Part shown: positions 26,431-35,553 of the stretch, in pieces | Layout: each line of letters begins with the position of its first letter | How positions within the stretch are numbered: the first letter of the stretch is position 1 | Source of the DNA: CAMAVH01 sp036500145 | Lineage (GTDB): Bacteria > Pseudomonadota > Alphaproteobacteria > SMXQ01 | Assembly: GCA_036500145.1 (NCBI GenBank) | Contig: DASYCO010000041.1 | Coordinates: 6,113-70,112, forward strand | DNA length: 64,000 nucleotides | Direction: 5' to 3' | Position numbers and translations under genes: made by a program | The notes under the pieces: generated by a model | Seen by the model: only the letters and a program-made list of their open reading frames with translations | What the model was told of the DNA's origin: nothing | The model's database searches: none

Positions 26431-27930
26431 CTAATACGCATTTTTTCCCGTTATCATTTTGATTGCGGTGAGCAGCAATATCCAGGCGTCGAGCGCCAGC
26501 GACCAATGGGCGATGTAGTAGAGGTCGTACTCGACGCGCTTCTCGATCTTCTCCAGCGTGTCCGTCTCGCCGCGCCAGCCGTTGACCTGCGCCCAGCCGG
26601 TGATGCCGGGCTTCACGCGATGACGCTCGGCATATTGCGCCACGGCCTCGTCGTAGCGCGTGTCGGCGGCCTTGGCGCTCAGGGCGTGGGGCCGCGGCCC
26701 GACGAGCGACATGTCGCCCTTCAGGACGTTCCACAGCTGCGGCAATTCGTCGATGCTGGTCCGGCGCAGGAAACGGCCGACGCGCGTCACGCGGTCGTCG
26801 TCGCGCGTGACCAGTCGCTCGGCATGGAGGTCCGCCGCCTCGTGCCGCATGGTCCGGAACTTGTAGATCTTGAACAGCTTGTGGTTGAAGCCCTGACGCT
26901 TCTGGCGGAAGAACAGCGGGCCTGGGCTGTCGAGCTTGACGACGAGGGCCACGACGGCCAGCGGCAGCAGGAGGACGGCCAGCGCGATCGCCGAAAGCAG
27001 CAGGTCGCTCATGCGCTTGAGCAGAAAGCTCCAGCCGGTGATCGGCTTGTCGGCGATGTTGATCGCCGGAATGCCCGCCCAGTAGGACACCGGACGGTAG
27101 GACAGGTTGAAGCCGGCGGCGTCGCTGAGAAGGCGGATGTCGACCGGCAGCACGCGCAGGATCTGCGTGAGGTGGAGGATGCGTCCCTCCGCCGACAGCG
27201 GCATGGCGATCACGACGAGGTCGACTTCGCCCCGGCGCACATGGTCGATCAGGTCGCCCGCCGAACCCAGCACAGGCACCCCTTCGACGACCGCGGGGAT
27301 GCGCGACCGGCGGTCGTCGAACAGCCCGACGATGCGCAGGCCAAGGCCGCTCTCGGCCTGGATCTTCTGGACGAAGCGCTGCCCCAGCGGCCCGGCGCCG
27401 ACGACGGCCACCGCGCGGAAATAATGCCCGGCGTTCGTCCAGCTCTTCAGGCGATGCGCGACGACGAAGCGCGAGGCGACGAGCAGGGCGGCGCTGGCCA
27501 CGTACCAGACCACCAGCCAGACGCGCGAGAATTCGCTGGAGACCTTGAGCAGGAAGGCGGCGACGACGAGGACGATGACGACGCTGCTCCAGGCCAGCAG
27601 CAGGCGCTTGACCTGAAACTTGATGTTGCGCAGGGATTCGAGCGCGTAAAGCCGTGCCGCGGAAAAACGCTGGCTGGCGATCAGGACGGCGATGGTGATG
27701 CCGGCAACGTAGGCGACGGTGTCAGTGTCGTAATTATGATATCTCATCAGCCATTCGAGATAGATTCCGTAGGCTGAGAGGCCGACCGCTCCGATGATCA
27801 CCGCGTCGACGACGGCGATGAGGTTGCCGAACGTCTCTTCGGACAGGCCTGTCCTGCGACCCTCGCCATACGACGACGGGCCCTCAGCAACCGGCTCTGC
27901 GGCGGAGAGTTCGTTGTTCACTTCAACCAT
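26431..27930 (-). CDS. Undecaprenyl-phosphate sugar phosphotransferase (WcaJ/PssZ-type)
   Basis: 499 residues. There are four N-terminal transmembrane segments, then a CoA-binding-like Rossmann region (AVVGAGPLGQRFVQKI, about residues 175-190), a fifth helix, and the bacterial sugar-transferase domain (about 305-499) with KIYKFRTMRH, LRRTSIDELPQLWNVLKGDMS, VGPRPH and KPGITGWAQVNGWRG. The chain ends GKNAY, as is usual. It primes repeat-unit synthesis by placing a sugar-phosphate on undecaprenyl phosphate. The gene is native high-GC except its last codons, where the island's AT-rich composition begins. Confidence 0.93.
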   Translation of the reverse strand: MVEVNNELSAAEPVAEGPSSYGEGRRTGLSEETFGNLIAVVDAVIIGAVGLSAYGIYLEWLMRYHNYDTDTVAYVAGITIAVLIASQRFSAARLYALESLRNIKFQVKRLLLAWSSVVIVLVVAAFLLKVSSEFSRVWLVVWYVASAALLVASRFVVAHRLKSWTNAGHYFRAVAVVGAGPLGQRFVQKIQAESGLGLRIVGLFDDRRSRIPAVVEGVPVLGSAGDLIDHVRRGEVDLVVIAMPLSAEGRILHLTQILRVLPVDIRLLSDAAGFNLSYRPVSYWAGIPAINIADKPITGWSFLLKRMSDLLLSAIALAVLLLPLAVVALVVKLDSPGPLFFRQKRQGFNHKLFKIYKFRTMRHEAADLHAERLVTRDDDRVTRVGRFLRRTSIDELPQLWNVLKGDMSLVGPRPHALSAKAADTRYDEAVAQYAERHRVKPGITGWAQVNGWRGETDTLEKIEKRVEYDLYYIAHWSLALDAWILLLTAIKMITGKNAY

Positions 27931-28126
27931 GCGACGGAATGGCGCGTGACAGATTATCGCCCTTTTTATAACACCTTACGCGGGCAGCCGCATTTGCTTA
28001 AAATGCTTCCCGAGGGTCGAAAAGGGCCTTGTCCACAGGTGAAAGCCTGAGGGCATATGCCTTGGCCAAGACAACCGCCAGTTGCCGTTAACCTTAAGAA
28101 CTGCCTGAAACCCTGGAGAATGCGCA

Positions 28127-29113
28127 TTGGGCCACAAGACGGTTCTGGTCACCGGCGGCGCCGGCTATGTCGGCAGCCACGCCTGTGCGGCCCTGGCGCA
28201 GGCCGGCTATCAGCCGGTCGTCTACGACAACCTGTCGCGCGGCCATGAATGGGCCGTGAAGTTCGGCCCGCTCGAGGTCGGCGACATCATGGATTCCGCG
28301 CGGCTCGCCGAAGTCTTCGCCCGCCATAAGCCGGTCGGCGTCATGCATTTCGCCGCTCATTCCTTCGTCGGCGAATCGGTGACCGATCCGGCGATCTACT
28401 ATCGCAACAACGTCTACGGCAGCCTGAACCTCCTGCAGTCGATGATCGCGGCCGATGTCCGCAAGATCGTGTTTTCCTCGACCTGCGCCGTCTACGGCAT
28501 CGCCGAGACGGTACCCCTGACGGAGAAGCTTCCCCTGGCGCCGGTCAATCCCTATGGCGCAAGCAAGTGGATGGTCGAGCGGATCCTCGCCGACTTCGCC
28601 GCGGCCTACGGCCTGACCTACGCCGCGTTGCGCTACTTCAACGCGGCCGGCGGCGCGCCCGACCTCGGCATCGGCGAGGCGCACGACCCGGAAACCCATC
28701 TCGTGCCGCTGGTGCTCGACGCCGCGGCCGGCAAGCGCAAGTCGATCACCATCTTCGGCATCGACTACCCGACGCCGGACGGCAGCTGCATCCGCGACTA
28801 CATCCATGTGCTGGACTTGGCCTCGGCCCACATCGCCGCGCTAGAGCGCCTCGTGGACGGCGCCGCGCCGATGACCATCAACCTCGGCAACGGCGCCGGC
28901 TATTCGGTGCGCGAGGTCATCGCTGCCGCCGAGCAGGTGACCGGCCGCAGGGTGCCCGTCGAGATAGGTCCGCGCCGCGCCGGCGACCCGCCGACGCTGA
29001 TCGCCGACGCCTCGCACGCGCGTAGTCTGCTTGGTTGGATTCCCCAGCGGCCTGCCATCGCGACGCAGCTCCAGGATGCCTGGAGCTGGCACCAGCAGCA
29101 TCACTTGCGCTGA
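28127..29113 (+). CDS. galE: UDP-glucose 4-epimerase
   Basis: 328 residues. The NAD-binding start VLVTGGAGYVGSHAC is at the N-terminus, SSTCAVYG carries the catalytic Ser/Thr region, and the YGASK motif (about residues 144-148) supplies Tyr and Lys. Later come FNAAGG, THLVPL and GSCIRDYIHVLDLA, all diagnostic of GalE. The start is a TTG with GGAGA 7 bases upstream. It makes UDP-galactose for the adjacent polysaccharide genes, from which it is divergently transcribed across a 196-base gap. Confidence 0.94.
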   Translation: MGHKTVLVTGGAGYVGSHACAALAQAGYQPVVYDNLSRGHEWAVKFGPLEVGDIMDSARLAEVFARHKPVGVMHFAAHSFVGESVTDPAIYYRNNVYGSLNLLQSMIAADVRKIVFSSTCAVYGIAETVPLTEKLPLAPVNPYGASKWMVERILADFAAAYGLTYAALRYFNAAGGAPDLGIGEAHDPETHLVPLVLDAAAGKRKSITIFGIDYPTPDGSCIRDYIHVLDLASAHIAALERLVDGAAPMTINLGNGAGYSVREVIAAAEQVTGRRVPVEIGPRRAGDPPTLIADASHARSLLGWIPQRPAIATQLQDAWSWHQQHHLR

Positions 29114-29116
29114 AGC

Positions 29117-29140
29117 GCTACCGCGGCGAGAGGCGGTAGC
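29117..29140. terminator. Possible stem-loop between converging galE and opgC
   Basis: GCTACCGC pairs with GCGGTAGC over an 8-base loop at the junction of two converging genes, overlapping the opgC stop. No T-run follows on either strand, so intrinsic termination is uncertain. Confidence 0.35.
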
Positions 29141-30302
29141 TGGCGGGTTCGGCAGCCAGCGGCTGCTTCGGCAGGATGCGTCGCTTCGTCCAGTCGAGCG
29201 TGCGCGCCAGGGCGACCAGCATCAGGAAACCAGAGACGACGATCACCGTGTCGAGCAGCGGATAGCTGCCGTACTGGTCGCGCAGGATCAGGCCGACCAT
29301 GCTGAGCAGCGAGCCGGCGCAGAACACCGGCAGCGCGTTGCGGCCCATGGCGACGAAGGGATTCGCGGCGCTCAGGCTGCGCGTGAAGCGGGCCGCGCCC
29401 GGCATGTAGACCACGACATAGACCATCGCCAGGATGTGCAGCAGGCGCGGCAGGGCGAGGTTGCTCTTGTCGAGGCCCCAGAGGAACGGCGGCAGCGGCA
29501 CGCTGCCCGTCGCCGGCCATGACTTGTAGACGGTCGCGACGGCGCCGAACGCGATGTAGGCCAGGGCGGCGGCGTAGAGCGCGCGGTTGAACGGCACGAC
29601 GACGCCCGACCGCGCGACGCTGCCAAGCGTGAAGGCGACGACGAACAGCAGCTGCCAGGCGAACGGGTTGAAGAACCAGACGCCCGCGTTGGGATAGCTC
29701 GGAAGGTTCCAGCCGAACGCCTGCGCCAGGAGGTAGAGCGTGCCCGACGCGAGCAGCGGCAAGGCCAGGTCGATCCGCGCCAGGGCCATGACCAGCGGCG
29801 TCGCCGCGATCAGCACCACGTAGAGCGGCAGGATGTTGAAGTAGCCGACCTGATGGCCGAGCGTCGCGATGCCGAGGAAGCCGGCGAGCGGATCGTCCAT
29901 CACCGGCCCGATGTTGATCATCTGGACGTAGCTCGCGTCCTCGAAGGCGAGCGTCGCGACGGCGAACAGCCCGATGCCCGCGATCAGGGAGGCGATGTGC
30001 GCGATGTAGAGCGTCGCCGCGCGGCTGAGGCAGCGATAGGACTGGCGCAGGGCGCCATGCGCGATGAAACGCGGAAAATAGGCGAGCGCGGCGGAGAAGC
30101 CGGCCAGGAACACGAACAGCTCGGCCGAATCCGACAGGCTGAAGTTCCGGTAGGTCAGCGGCTCGTAGATGTTGCCGGGGATATGGTTGATGAAGATCGT
30201 CAGCAGTGCGACGCCGCGCCAGAAGTCGATGCGCAGGTCGCGCGGGCGCGGGGCGCCGGCCGGTGAAGTACTCATACTGGAATCAAAACCCAAGCGACTC
30301 AT
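29118..30302 (-). CDS. opgC: OpgC-family membrane acyltransferase for periplasmic glucans
   Basis: 394 residues with about ten transmembrane helices. The opening RDLRIDFWRGVALLTIFINHIPGN is the characteristic start of the OpgC family, and SDSAELFVFLAGF follows. In relatives OpgC adds succinyl groups to osmoregulated periplasmic glucans. It is encoded 98 bases downstream of opgH on the same strand, so the pair makes and decorates the glucan backbone. The first ATG has GGGGGCG at good spacing; a second at 30275 is also possible. Confidence 0.85.
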   Translation of the reverse strand: MSRLGFDSSMSTSPAGAPRPRDLRIDFWRGVALLTIFINHIPGNIYEPLTYRNFSLSDSAELFVFLAGFSAALAYFPRFIAHGALRQSYRCLSRAATLYIAHIASLIAGIGLFAVATLAFEDASYVQMINIGPVMDDPLAGFLGIATLGHQVGYFNILPLYVVLIAATPLVMALARIDLALPLLASGTLYLLAQAFGWNLPSYPNAGVWFFNPFAWQLLFVVAFTLGSVARSGVVVPFNRALYAAALAYIAFGAVATVYKSWPATGSVPLPPFLWGLDKSNLALPRLLHILAMVYVVVYMPGAARFTRSLSAANPFVAMGRNALPVFCAGSLLSMVGLILRDQYGSYPLLDTVIVVSGFLMLVALARTLDWTKRRILPKQPLAAEPASYRLSPR

Positions 30303-30400
30303 AAGTCGCCCCCCATCGGTTTCATCGCTTTGAATGAAACGAACGGTTAGCCCAAATCGGCCGGTCGCGACTGTGTGAAAGTTAGGACAGCGCCGGTCCC

Positions 30401-32191
30401 TTACGAGGGAACCTTAATCGCCTGTCCAACCAAGGACTTGCTGTGTAGCACGAGGGCCGGCAGATGCAACGGCGCCAATGCGGCGGGATGGACCGTCTCC
30501 TCGGGAATGCGGCCGATGCCGAAGCGCGCGAAGGCGAGGCCGAGGCCGGGCAGGGCGCTGACCATCGCGAAGGGCACCGCGAGCAGCAGGCCGAGCAGCA
30601 CCGGGCTCGCCCAGAGCACCGCGCCGAGGGAGATCTTCGCGAACAGGTAGGTCACGACGATGCCGCAGAGGCTCTGCACCCACAGACGCTGGGTCGCCGC
30701 CGACAGGGGAACCGCATGGTCGTCGCGCAGCTGGCTCGTCCAGCCGATGGTGCGGCCCATCGCCAAGCCGCCCAGGAACACCGTCTGCGTCACCGCCATC
30801 ACCGGGGCGAGCAGGGCGCTGAACACAGTCTCCAGCAGCAGGTTCCCGACGAAGCGCAGCGGCCCACCGAACAGGCGGCGCTCCGTCGGATGCAGCAGAA
30901 CGCGAATCGCGCTGGCGATCTTCGGCGCGAAGGTCATGGTCATCATCAGGACCAGCGACCAATAGGCCGCCTCGGGGCGGAACAGCGGCGTCGCCGCGCC
31001 GACCAGCAGGCCACGGAGCGAGAACAACGCCACCAGGCCCATCCAGGCCGGGGCGCCGACGAACATCAGGATGGCGAAGACGAGCTGGAAGCGGCTGACC
31101 GGCTTCAGGCCCGGCATGGCGAGCAGCCGCCAGTACTGCATGTTGCCCTCGCACCAGCGCAGGTCGCGGCGCATGAACTCGAGCAGGGTCGGCGGGTTCT
31201 CCTCCCAGGTGCCGTCCTCGAGCGGCAGCACGCGCACCTCGAACCCGGCGCGGCGCATCAGCACCGCCTCGACCTGGTCGTGGCTCAGGATCGGCTTGCC
31301 GCTGGCCAGCTTCGGCAGGTGGCAGTGCGCGATGAAGGGCGCCAGGCGGATGATCGCGTTATGGCCCCAGTAGGGGCCGCAGTCGCCCTGCCAGAAGGCG
31401 GCGCCGAGCGTGTAGCTGCGCATGCCGAGGCGCATGCCGAACTGGAAGACGCGGGCGAAGGGGCTGGCGCTCGGCATGCCGACCGTCAGGGTCTGGGCGA
31501 TGCCGAGGTCGTCCTTGGCCTGCATGACGCGGATCATGCGGACCATGGCCGCAGCGCTCATGAAGCTGTCGGCGTCAAGCACGATCATGAAGTCGTAGCC
31601 GGTCCCCCAACGGTCACAGAAGTCGCGGATATTTCCGGCCTTGAAGTCATCGTTCACGAGGCGACGTCGGTAGGTGACAGGGATGCGGCCGGCGTAGGAC
31701 GCCGCCAGGTCGTCGGCCACCGCCTCTTCGCCGGCGGCGATGTCGGGCTTGTTGGTGTCGCTGAGAACGAAGCAGTCCACATGGCCGAGGGCGGCGCTGC
31801 CTTCCAGCTCGGCCAGCATGGCCGAGAGGTTGCGGCGCAGGCGGGCCGGCTCTTCGTTGCGCACGCAGATGGCGATTGCGGTGCGCGTGACGATGGGCGC
31901 GTCGTCGTCGCCGAGGCGCGCGATGGGCGAGGCGGCCGCTTCCGGGTCGCGGCGAAACAGCATCAGGCCGAGGCCGAAGACGGCGTTCCACAGGCCGAGC
32001 GTCGGCCAGGGCAGCGACAGGGCGTAGGCCGTCAGGATCAGGCCGTCGACCCAGTCGAGGCCGCCGTCCGACAGGGCGTAGGCCATGAGGGCGAACATGC
32101 CGGCCATGGTGAGGCAGACCAGGCTGAAGAACAGCGCGCGGCGGCGGGCGAGTTGCACGGACGAACCTAACGAAGTTATGAGAGCCGCCAA
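30401..32191 (-). CDS. opgH: Glucans biosynthesis glucosyltransferase OpgH (MdoH)
   Basis: 596 residues. Two N-terminal transmembrane helices lead to a GT2 catalytic domain: IAICVRNEEPARLRRNL near residue 106, FMIVLDADSFMSAAAMVRM (the DxD region) near 200, and DLRWCEGNMQYWRLL near 345, equivalent to the QxxRW motif. Several more helices follow. OpgH polymerises glucose from UDP-glucose and exports the chain. It is shorter than the E. coli protein, which has long cytoplasmic termini. The start is a TTG; a GTG 11 codons later is an alternative. No opgG is in the window. Confidence 0.92.
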   Translation of the reverse strand: MAALITSLGSSVQLARRRALFFSLVCLTMAGMFALMAYALSDGGLDWVDGLILTAYALSLPWPTLGLWNAVFGLGLMLFRRDPEAAASPIARLGDDDAPIVTRTAIAICVRNEEPARLRRNLSAMLAELEGSAALGHVDCFVLSDTNKPDIAAGEEAVADDLAASYAGRIPVTYRRRLVNDDFKAGNIRDFCDRWGTGYDFMIVLDADSFMSAAAMVRMIRVMQAKDDLGIAQTLTVGMPSASPFARVFQFGMRLGMRSYTLGAAFWQGDCGPYWGHNAIIRLAPFIAHCHLPKLASGKPILSHDQVEAVLMRRAGFEVRVLPLEDGTWEENPPTLLEFMRRDLRWCEGNMQYWRLLAMPGLKPVSRFQLVFAILMFVGAPAWMGLVALFSLRGLLVGAATPLFRPEAAYWSLVLMMTMTFAPKIASAIRVLLHPTERRLFGGPLRFVGNLLLETVFSALLAPVMAVTQTVFLGGLAMGRTIGWTSQLRDDHAVPLSAATQRLWVQSLCGIVVTYLFAKISLGAVLWASPVLLGLLLAVPFAMVSALPGLGLAFARFGIGRIPEETVHPAALAPLHLPALVLHSKSLVGQAIKVPS

Positions 32192-32276
32192 GGGGATGCC
32201 TACTTTGTCGGAAAAGAGATACGGCTTATTGTTCGCGGCAAGAACGATCGCCGATCAGGGAGCGTAATAAAGCGGG

Positions 32277-33260
32277 ATGGCAAAACAGGGGCAAGCGGAA
32301 GCGCTGTGGTACGTGGCCGCAGGGCAGGGCGAATGGCGCGCCGAAAACCTGCCGGCCAAGGTCGAGGGCGTGCGCGTGCGCAGCCTCTTCAGCGCCCTCA
32401 GCCGGGGAACGGAAAGCCTTGTTTTCCATGGCAAAGTGCCCGCCAGCGAGCATCAGCGGATGCGCGCGCCCTTCCAGGCCGGGGACTTCCCCTTTCCGGT
32501 GAAATACGGCTACGCCACGGTCGGGCGCGTCGAGGAAGGACACGCGGATTTGATCGGCCGCGCCGTCTTTGCGCTCCATCCGCACCAGACGACGTTCGAC
32601 CTGCCGGCCGACGCCGTCATGCCGCTGCCCGACGGCCTGCCGCCGATGCGCGGCGTGCTCGCCGCCAACATGGAAACCGCGCTCAACACCATCTGGGATT
32701 CCGGCGCGACGGCCGCCTGCCGCATCAACGTCATCGGCGGCGGCGTGGTCGGCCTGCTCACGGCCTACCTGGCGGGCCGCCTGCCGGGCGCCGACGTCAC
32801 CCTGATCGACATCCTGCCGCAGCGGGCCAAGCTGGCTGCCGCCCTCGGCCTGCGCTTCGTGCTGCCCGCCGACGCGCCGGGCGACTGCGACGTGGTGTTC
32901 CACGCCAGCGGCGTCGGCAGCGGGCTCAACACGGCGATTTCCTGTGCCGGCGACGAAGCCACCGTGGTCGAGATGAGCTGGTACGGCACAGGCGAAATCC
33001 CCGTGACGCTGGGCGGCGCCTTCCATAGTCGCCGCCTGAAGCTGATCGCCAGCCAAGTCGGCAAGGTGGCGCCCAATCAGCGGGCGCGCTGGAACTACCG
33101 CCGCCGCCTGGCCGCCGCCCTGAATTTGCTGCGCGACGACCGCCTCGACGCGCTGCTGGAATCGCCCATCGCCGCCGCCGACCTGCCGGCCAAGCTGCCG
33201 GACATCCTCAAGCCGGGCGGCGGCGTCCTCTGCCAACCCATCGCCTATCCAGTTTCTTAG
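32277..33260 (+). CDS. BchC-like medium-chain dehydrogenase
   Basis: 327 residues of the MDR superfamily. The segment SALSRGTESLVFHGKVP...HQRMRAPFQ...FPVKYGYATVG (about residues 40-85) strongly resembles BchC-type dehydrogenases. The coenzyme loop is NVIGGGVVGLLTAYLAG (about 148-164) followed by TLIDI. The usual catalytic-zinc GHE motif and the structural four-Cys lobe are not visible, so zinc dependence is doubtful. No bacteriochlorophyll genes are nearby. It leads a four-gene run with the PTPS-like, glycosyltransferase and methyltransferase genes (28-base gap, then overlaps). A redox step on a ring or side-chain carbonyl is plausible. Confidence 0.8.
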   Translation: MAKQGQAEALWYVAAGQGEWRAENLPAKVEGVRVRSLFSALSRGTESLVFHGKVPASEHQRMRAPFQAGDFPFPVKYGYATVGRVEEGHADLIGRAVFALHPHQTTFDLPADAVMPLPDGLPPMRGVLAANMETALNTIWDSGATAACRINVIGGGVVGLLTAYLAGRLPGADVTLIDILPQRAKLAAALGLRFVLPADAPGDCDVVFHASGVGSGLNTAISCAGDEATVVEMSWYGTGEIPVTLGGAFHSRRLKLIASQVGKVAPNQRARWNYRRRLAAALNLLRDDRLDALLESPIAAADLPAKLPDILKPGGGVLCQPIAYPVS

Positions 33261-33288
33261 CTTTCCATTTTATCTTATTGAGGTTTCT

Positions 33289-33690
33289 ATGTTTTACGTC
33301 GAAGTCCGTGACCATGTGATGATCGCCCACAGCTTCCAGGGCGAGGTCTTCGGTCCGGCCCAGCGCCTGCACGGCGCGACCTTCGTCATCGATGCCGCGT
33401 TCTATTCCAAGGAGCTCGACGACGCCGGGCTGGTGGTCGACATCGGCCTCGCCATGACGATCCTGCGCGAAACGCTAGAGCCGCTGAACTACCGCAACCT
33501 CGACGACCTGCCGGAGTTCAAGGGCAAGAACACCACCACCGAATTCCTTGCCAAGGCGCTGTTCGACCGCCTCGCCGTCCGGGCCAAGGCCGGCGAGCTC
33601 GGCCGCCCGGGCAAGGATCTTGCCGCGCTTCGCGTGACGATCTCGGAATCGCACACGGCGCGCGCCGCTTACGAGGGGCCGCTTGCCTAG
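33289..33690 (+). CDS. 6-pyruvoyl-tetrahydropterin synthase/QueD-like protein with altered active site
   Basis: 133 residues with the T-fold pattern of PTPS/QueD: MIAHSFQG near residue 11, RLHGATFVIDAAF near 26, VVDIGLAM, LNYRNLDDLPEFKGKNTTTEFLA, and a C-terminal VTISESHTARAAYEG. Normal enzymes carry a catalytic Cys four residues before the first His of HGH, and three His zinc ligands. Here the Cys position is in GPAQR with no Cys, and HGH has become HGA. The loss of both features implies a different reaction or a binding role. GAGG lies 6 bases ahead of the ATG. The next gene overlaps by 8 bases. Confidence 0.87.
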   Translation: MFYVEVRDHVMIAHSFQGEVFGPAQRLHGATFVIDAAFYSKELDDAGLVVDIGLAMTILRETLEPLNYRNLDDLPEFKGKNTTTEFLAKALFDRLAVRAKAGELGRPGKDLAALRVTISESHTARAAYEGPLA

Positions 33691-34759
33691 CAGCGACCGA
33701 TCACGGCTGACATTGGTGACGCCCGGCAGCCTGGAGACGGCGACGGGCGGCTACCGCTATGACCGCCGCGTCGTCGCCGAGCTGCGCGCCGCCGGCCATG
33801 CCGTCGACGTGCTGACGCTGGGCGAAAGCTTTCCGCAGCCCGATCCGGCAACGCTCGCCTCGGCCTACCAAACCCTGGCCGCGCTGCCGGCGGGGCCAGT
33901 GGTGATCGACGGACTGGCGCTCGGCGCGCTGCCCGACGTCGGCCGCCATCTGCCGGCCCATGCGCCGCTCGTCGCCCTGGTGCACCATCCGCTGGCGCTC
34001 GAAACCGGACTGACGCCCGAACGCGCCCGGCAATTGCGCGACAGCGAGCGGCAGGCCCTGGCCGCCGCACGCCATGTCATCGTCAGCAGCCCGCCAACGG
34101 CGGCGATCCTGGCCGCCGACTACGGCGTCGCCACAGACCGCATCAGCGTGGCGCCGCCCGGCGTCGACGCGGCTCCCGTCGCGACAGGCGGCGACGGGCG
34201 CACGGTGGAATTGCTCAGCGTCGGATCGATCATCCCCCGCAAAGGCCACGACCTTCTGGTCGAGGCGCTGGGGCCGCTGCGCGATCTGCCCTGGCGGCTG
34301 ACCATCGTCGGCGATGCCCGCGACAGGCCAGCCGCCGACGCGCTCGACGCCGCCATCCGCCGGCATGGCCTGGAAGACCGCATCGTCCTGGCCGGCGCAT
34401 TGTCCGAAGCCGATCTGGCGGCGCGCTATGCCGCCGCCGACCTGTTCGTGCTCGCGTCACGCTACGAAGGCTACGGCATGGTCTTCAGCGAAGCGCTCGC
34501 CCATGGCCTTCCGCTCGTCGTCACGGCGGTGGGCGAGGCGGCGAACTTGCTGCCGGCCGGCGCAGGCCAGGCCGTCGCGCCTGACGACACCGCCGCCTTG
34601 AGCGCCGCCCTGCGCGGCATGATCGCCGATCCCGCCGCTCGCGCGGCCAGCGCCGCTGCGGCACGCGCGGCGCGGGACAGACTGCCGCGCTGGTCCGACT
34701 GCGCGGCGACCTTCATCGAAGTTCTGAGCCAACTCCAAGCGACGAGAGCGACCGCATGA
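33683..34759 (+). CDS. Glycosyltransferase, GT4-type
   Basis: 358 residues with GT-B folding: N-terminal TLVTPGSLETATGGYRYDRRV, then LLSVGSIIPRKGHDLLVEAL and the donor-site motif EGYGMVFSEALAHGLPLVVT (EX7E). The start is a TTG inside the end of the PTPS-like gene, with GAGGGG 6 bases upstream, so translation is coupled. Its placement between a pterin-type enzyme and a methyltransferase, away from the polysaccharide island, suggests it glycosylates a small molecule. The acceptor is not known. Confidence 0.87.
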   Translation: MPSSDRSRLTLVTPGSLETATGGYRYDRRVVAELRAAGHAVDVLTLGESFPQPDPATLASAYQTLAALPAGPVVIDGLALGALPDVGRHLPAHAPLVALVHHPLALETGLTPERARQLRDSERQALAAARHVIVSSPPTAAILAADYGVATDRISVAPPGVDAAPVATGGDGRTVELLSVGSIIPRKGHDLLVEALGPLRDLPWRLTIVGDARDRPAADALDAAIRRHGLEDRIVLAGALSEADLAARYAAADLFVLASRYEGYGMVFSEALAHGLPLVVTAVGEAANLLPAGAGQAVAPDDTAALSAALRGMIADPAARAASAAAARAARDRLPRWSDCAATFIEVLSQLQATRATA

Positions 34760-35553
34760 GCTTTTCACCCGAGTGGCTGACCTTGCGCGAACCCGCCGAC
34801 CATCGCGCACGCAATCCCGAGCTTCTGGTCGCCGTCGCGGCCTATTTCGGCGGACGCGAGGATCTGGCCGTCACCGACCTGGCAAGCGGGCAGGGCTCGA
34901 CCTTGCGCGCCGTGTCGCCCCACTTGGCGAAGGGCCAGAGCTGGACGCTCGTCGACTATGACGAGGACTTGCTCGACGCCGCGGTCCGCCTCGGCGCGGG
35001 GAGCGACGTGGAGATTGCGACGCAGCGCGCCGACTTGAGCGACGACATCGCTTCGGTGCTGGCGCTGCCGGCGGACCTGCTGACCACATCGGCCTTCTTC
35101 GACCTCGTGTCGAAGCCTTGGCTGACGCAGCTCGTCAAGGCCGCCGCCAAGCGCCGCCTGCCGGTCTATGCCGCCCTGAGCTACGACGGGCGCATGAGCT
35201 GCACGCCGCACGAGGAGCTGGACGCCGCCGCGCTCGCCGTCTTCAACCGCCATCAGCGCCACGACAAGGGCTTCGGCGCGGCGCTCGGGCCGACGGCGGC
35301 GGAGACGGCGCATCGCCTGTTCGAATCGGCCGGCTACAAGGTGACCCTCGCGCCGTCCGACTGGCGACTGAAAGCCGACGAATCCGAACTGCAGCGTCAG
35401 CTGGTGGAGGGCTGGCATGGCGCCGTCGCCGAGCTGAAGGAAATCCCCGGCCCGGCGCTCGTCGCCTGGCGCGCGCATCGCCTGGCCGCCATCGCCGCCG
35501 GAAAGGCCGAACTTATGGTCGGCCATGTCGATCTTTGGGCGGTCCCGGCCTAA
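34756..35553 (+). CDS. SAM-dependent methyltransferase-like protein
   Basis: 265 residues. The region VTDLASGQGSTLRAVSPHL (about residues 38-56) matches SAM motif I, WTLVDYDEDLLDAA provides the acidic ribose contact, and LLTTSAFFDLVSKPWL occupies the motif IV-V position. The C-terminal half includes CTPHEELDAAALAVFNRHQRHDKGFG, a feature of a small uncharacterised alphaproteobacterial group as I recall it. Its ATGA overlaps the glycosyltransferase stop. It ends in a 4-base tail-to-tail overlap with the RibD-like gene. Confidence 0.8.
   Translation: MSFSPEWLTLREPADHRARNPELLVAVAAYFGGREDLAVTDLASGQGSTLRAVSPHLAKGQSWTLVDYDEDLLDAAVRLGAGSDVEIATQRADLSDDIASVLALPADLLTTSAFFDLVSKPWLTQLVKAAAKRRLPVYAALSYDGRMSCTPHEELDAAALAVFNRHQRHDKGFGAALGPTAAETAHRLFESAGYKVTLAPSDWRLKADESELQRQLVEGWHGAVAELKEIPGPALVAWRAHRLAAIAAGKAELMVGHVDLWAVPA

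Noticed and set aside
26378..26734. Alternative-frame ORF ending just before the GT4 gene
   Set aside because: It overlaps the 3' end of the glycosylphosphotransferase in another frame with Arg-rich sequence; only its last ~20 codons look gene-like, too few to support a remnant.
32277..33260. Dehydrogenase as a true bacteriochlorophyll BchC
   Set aside because: No other bch, crt or puf genes occur in the window; the resemblance is at family level only.
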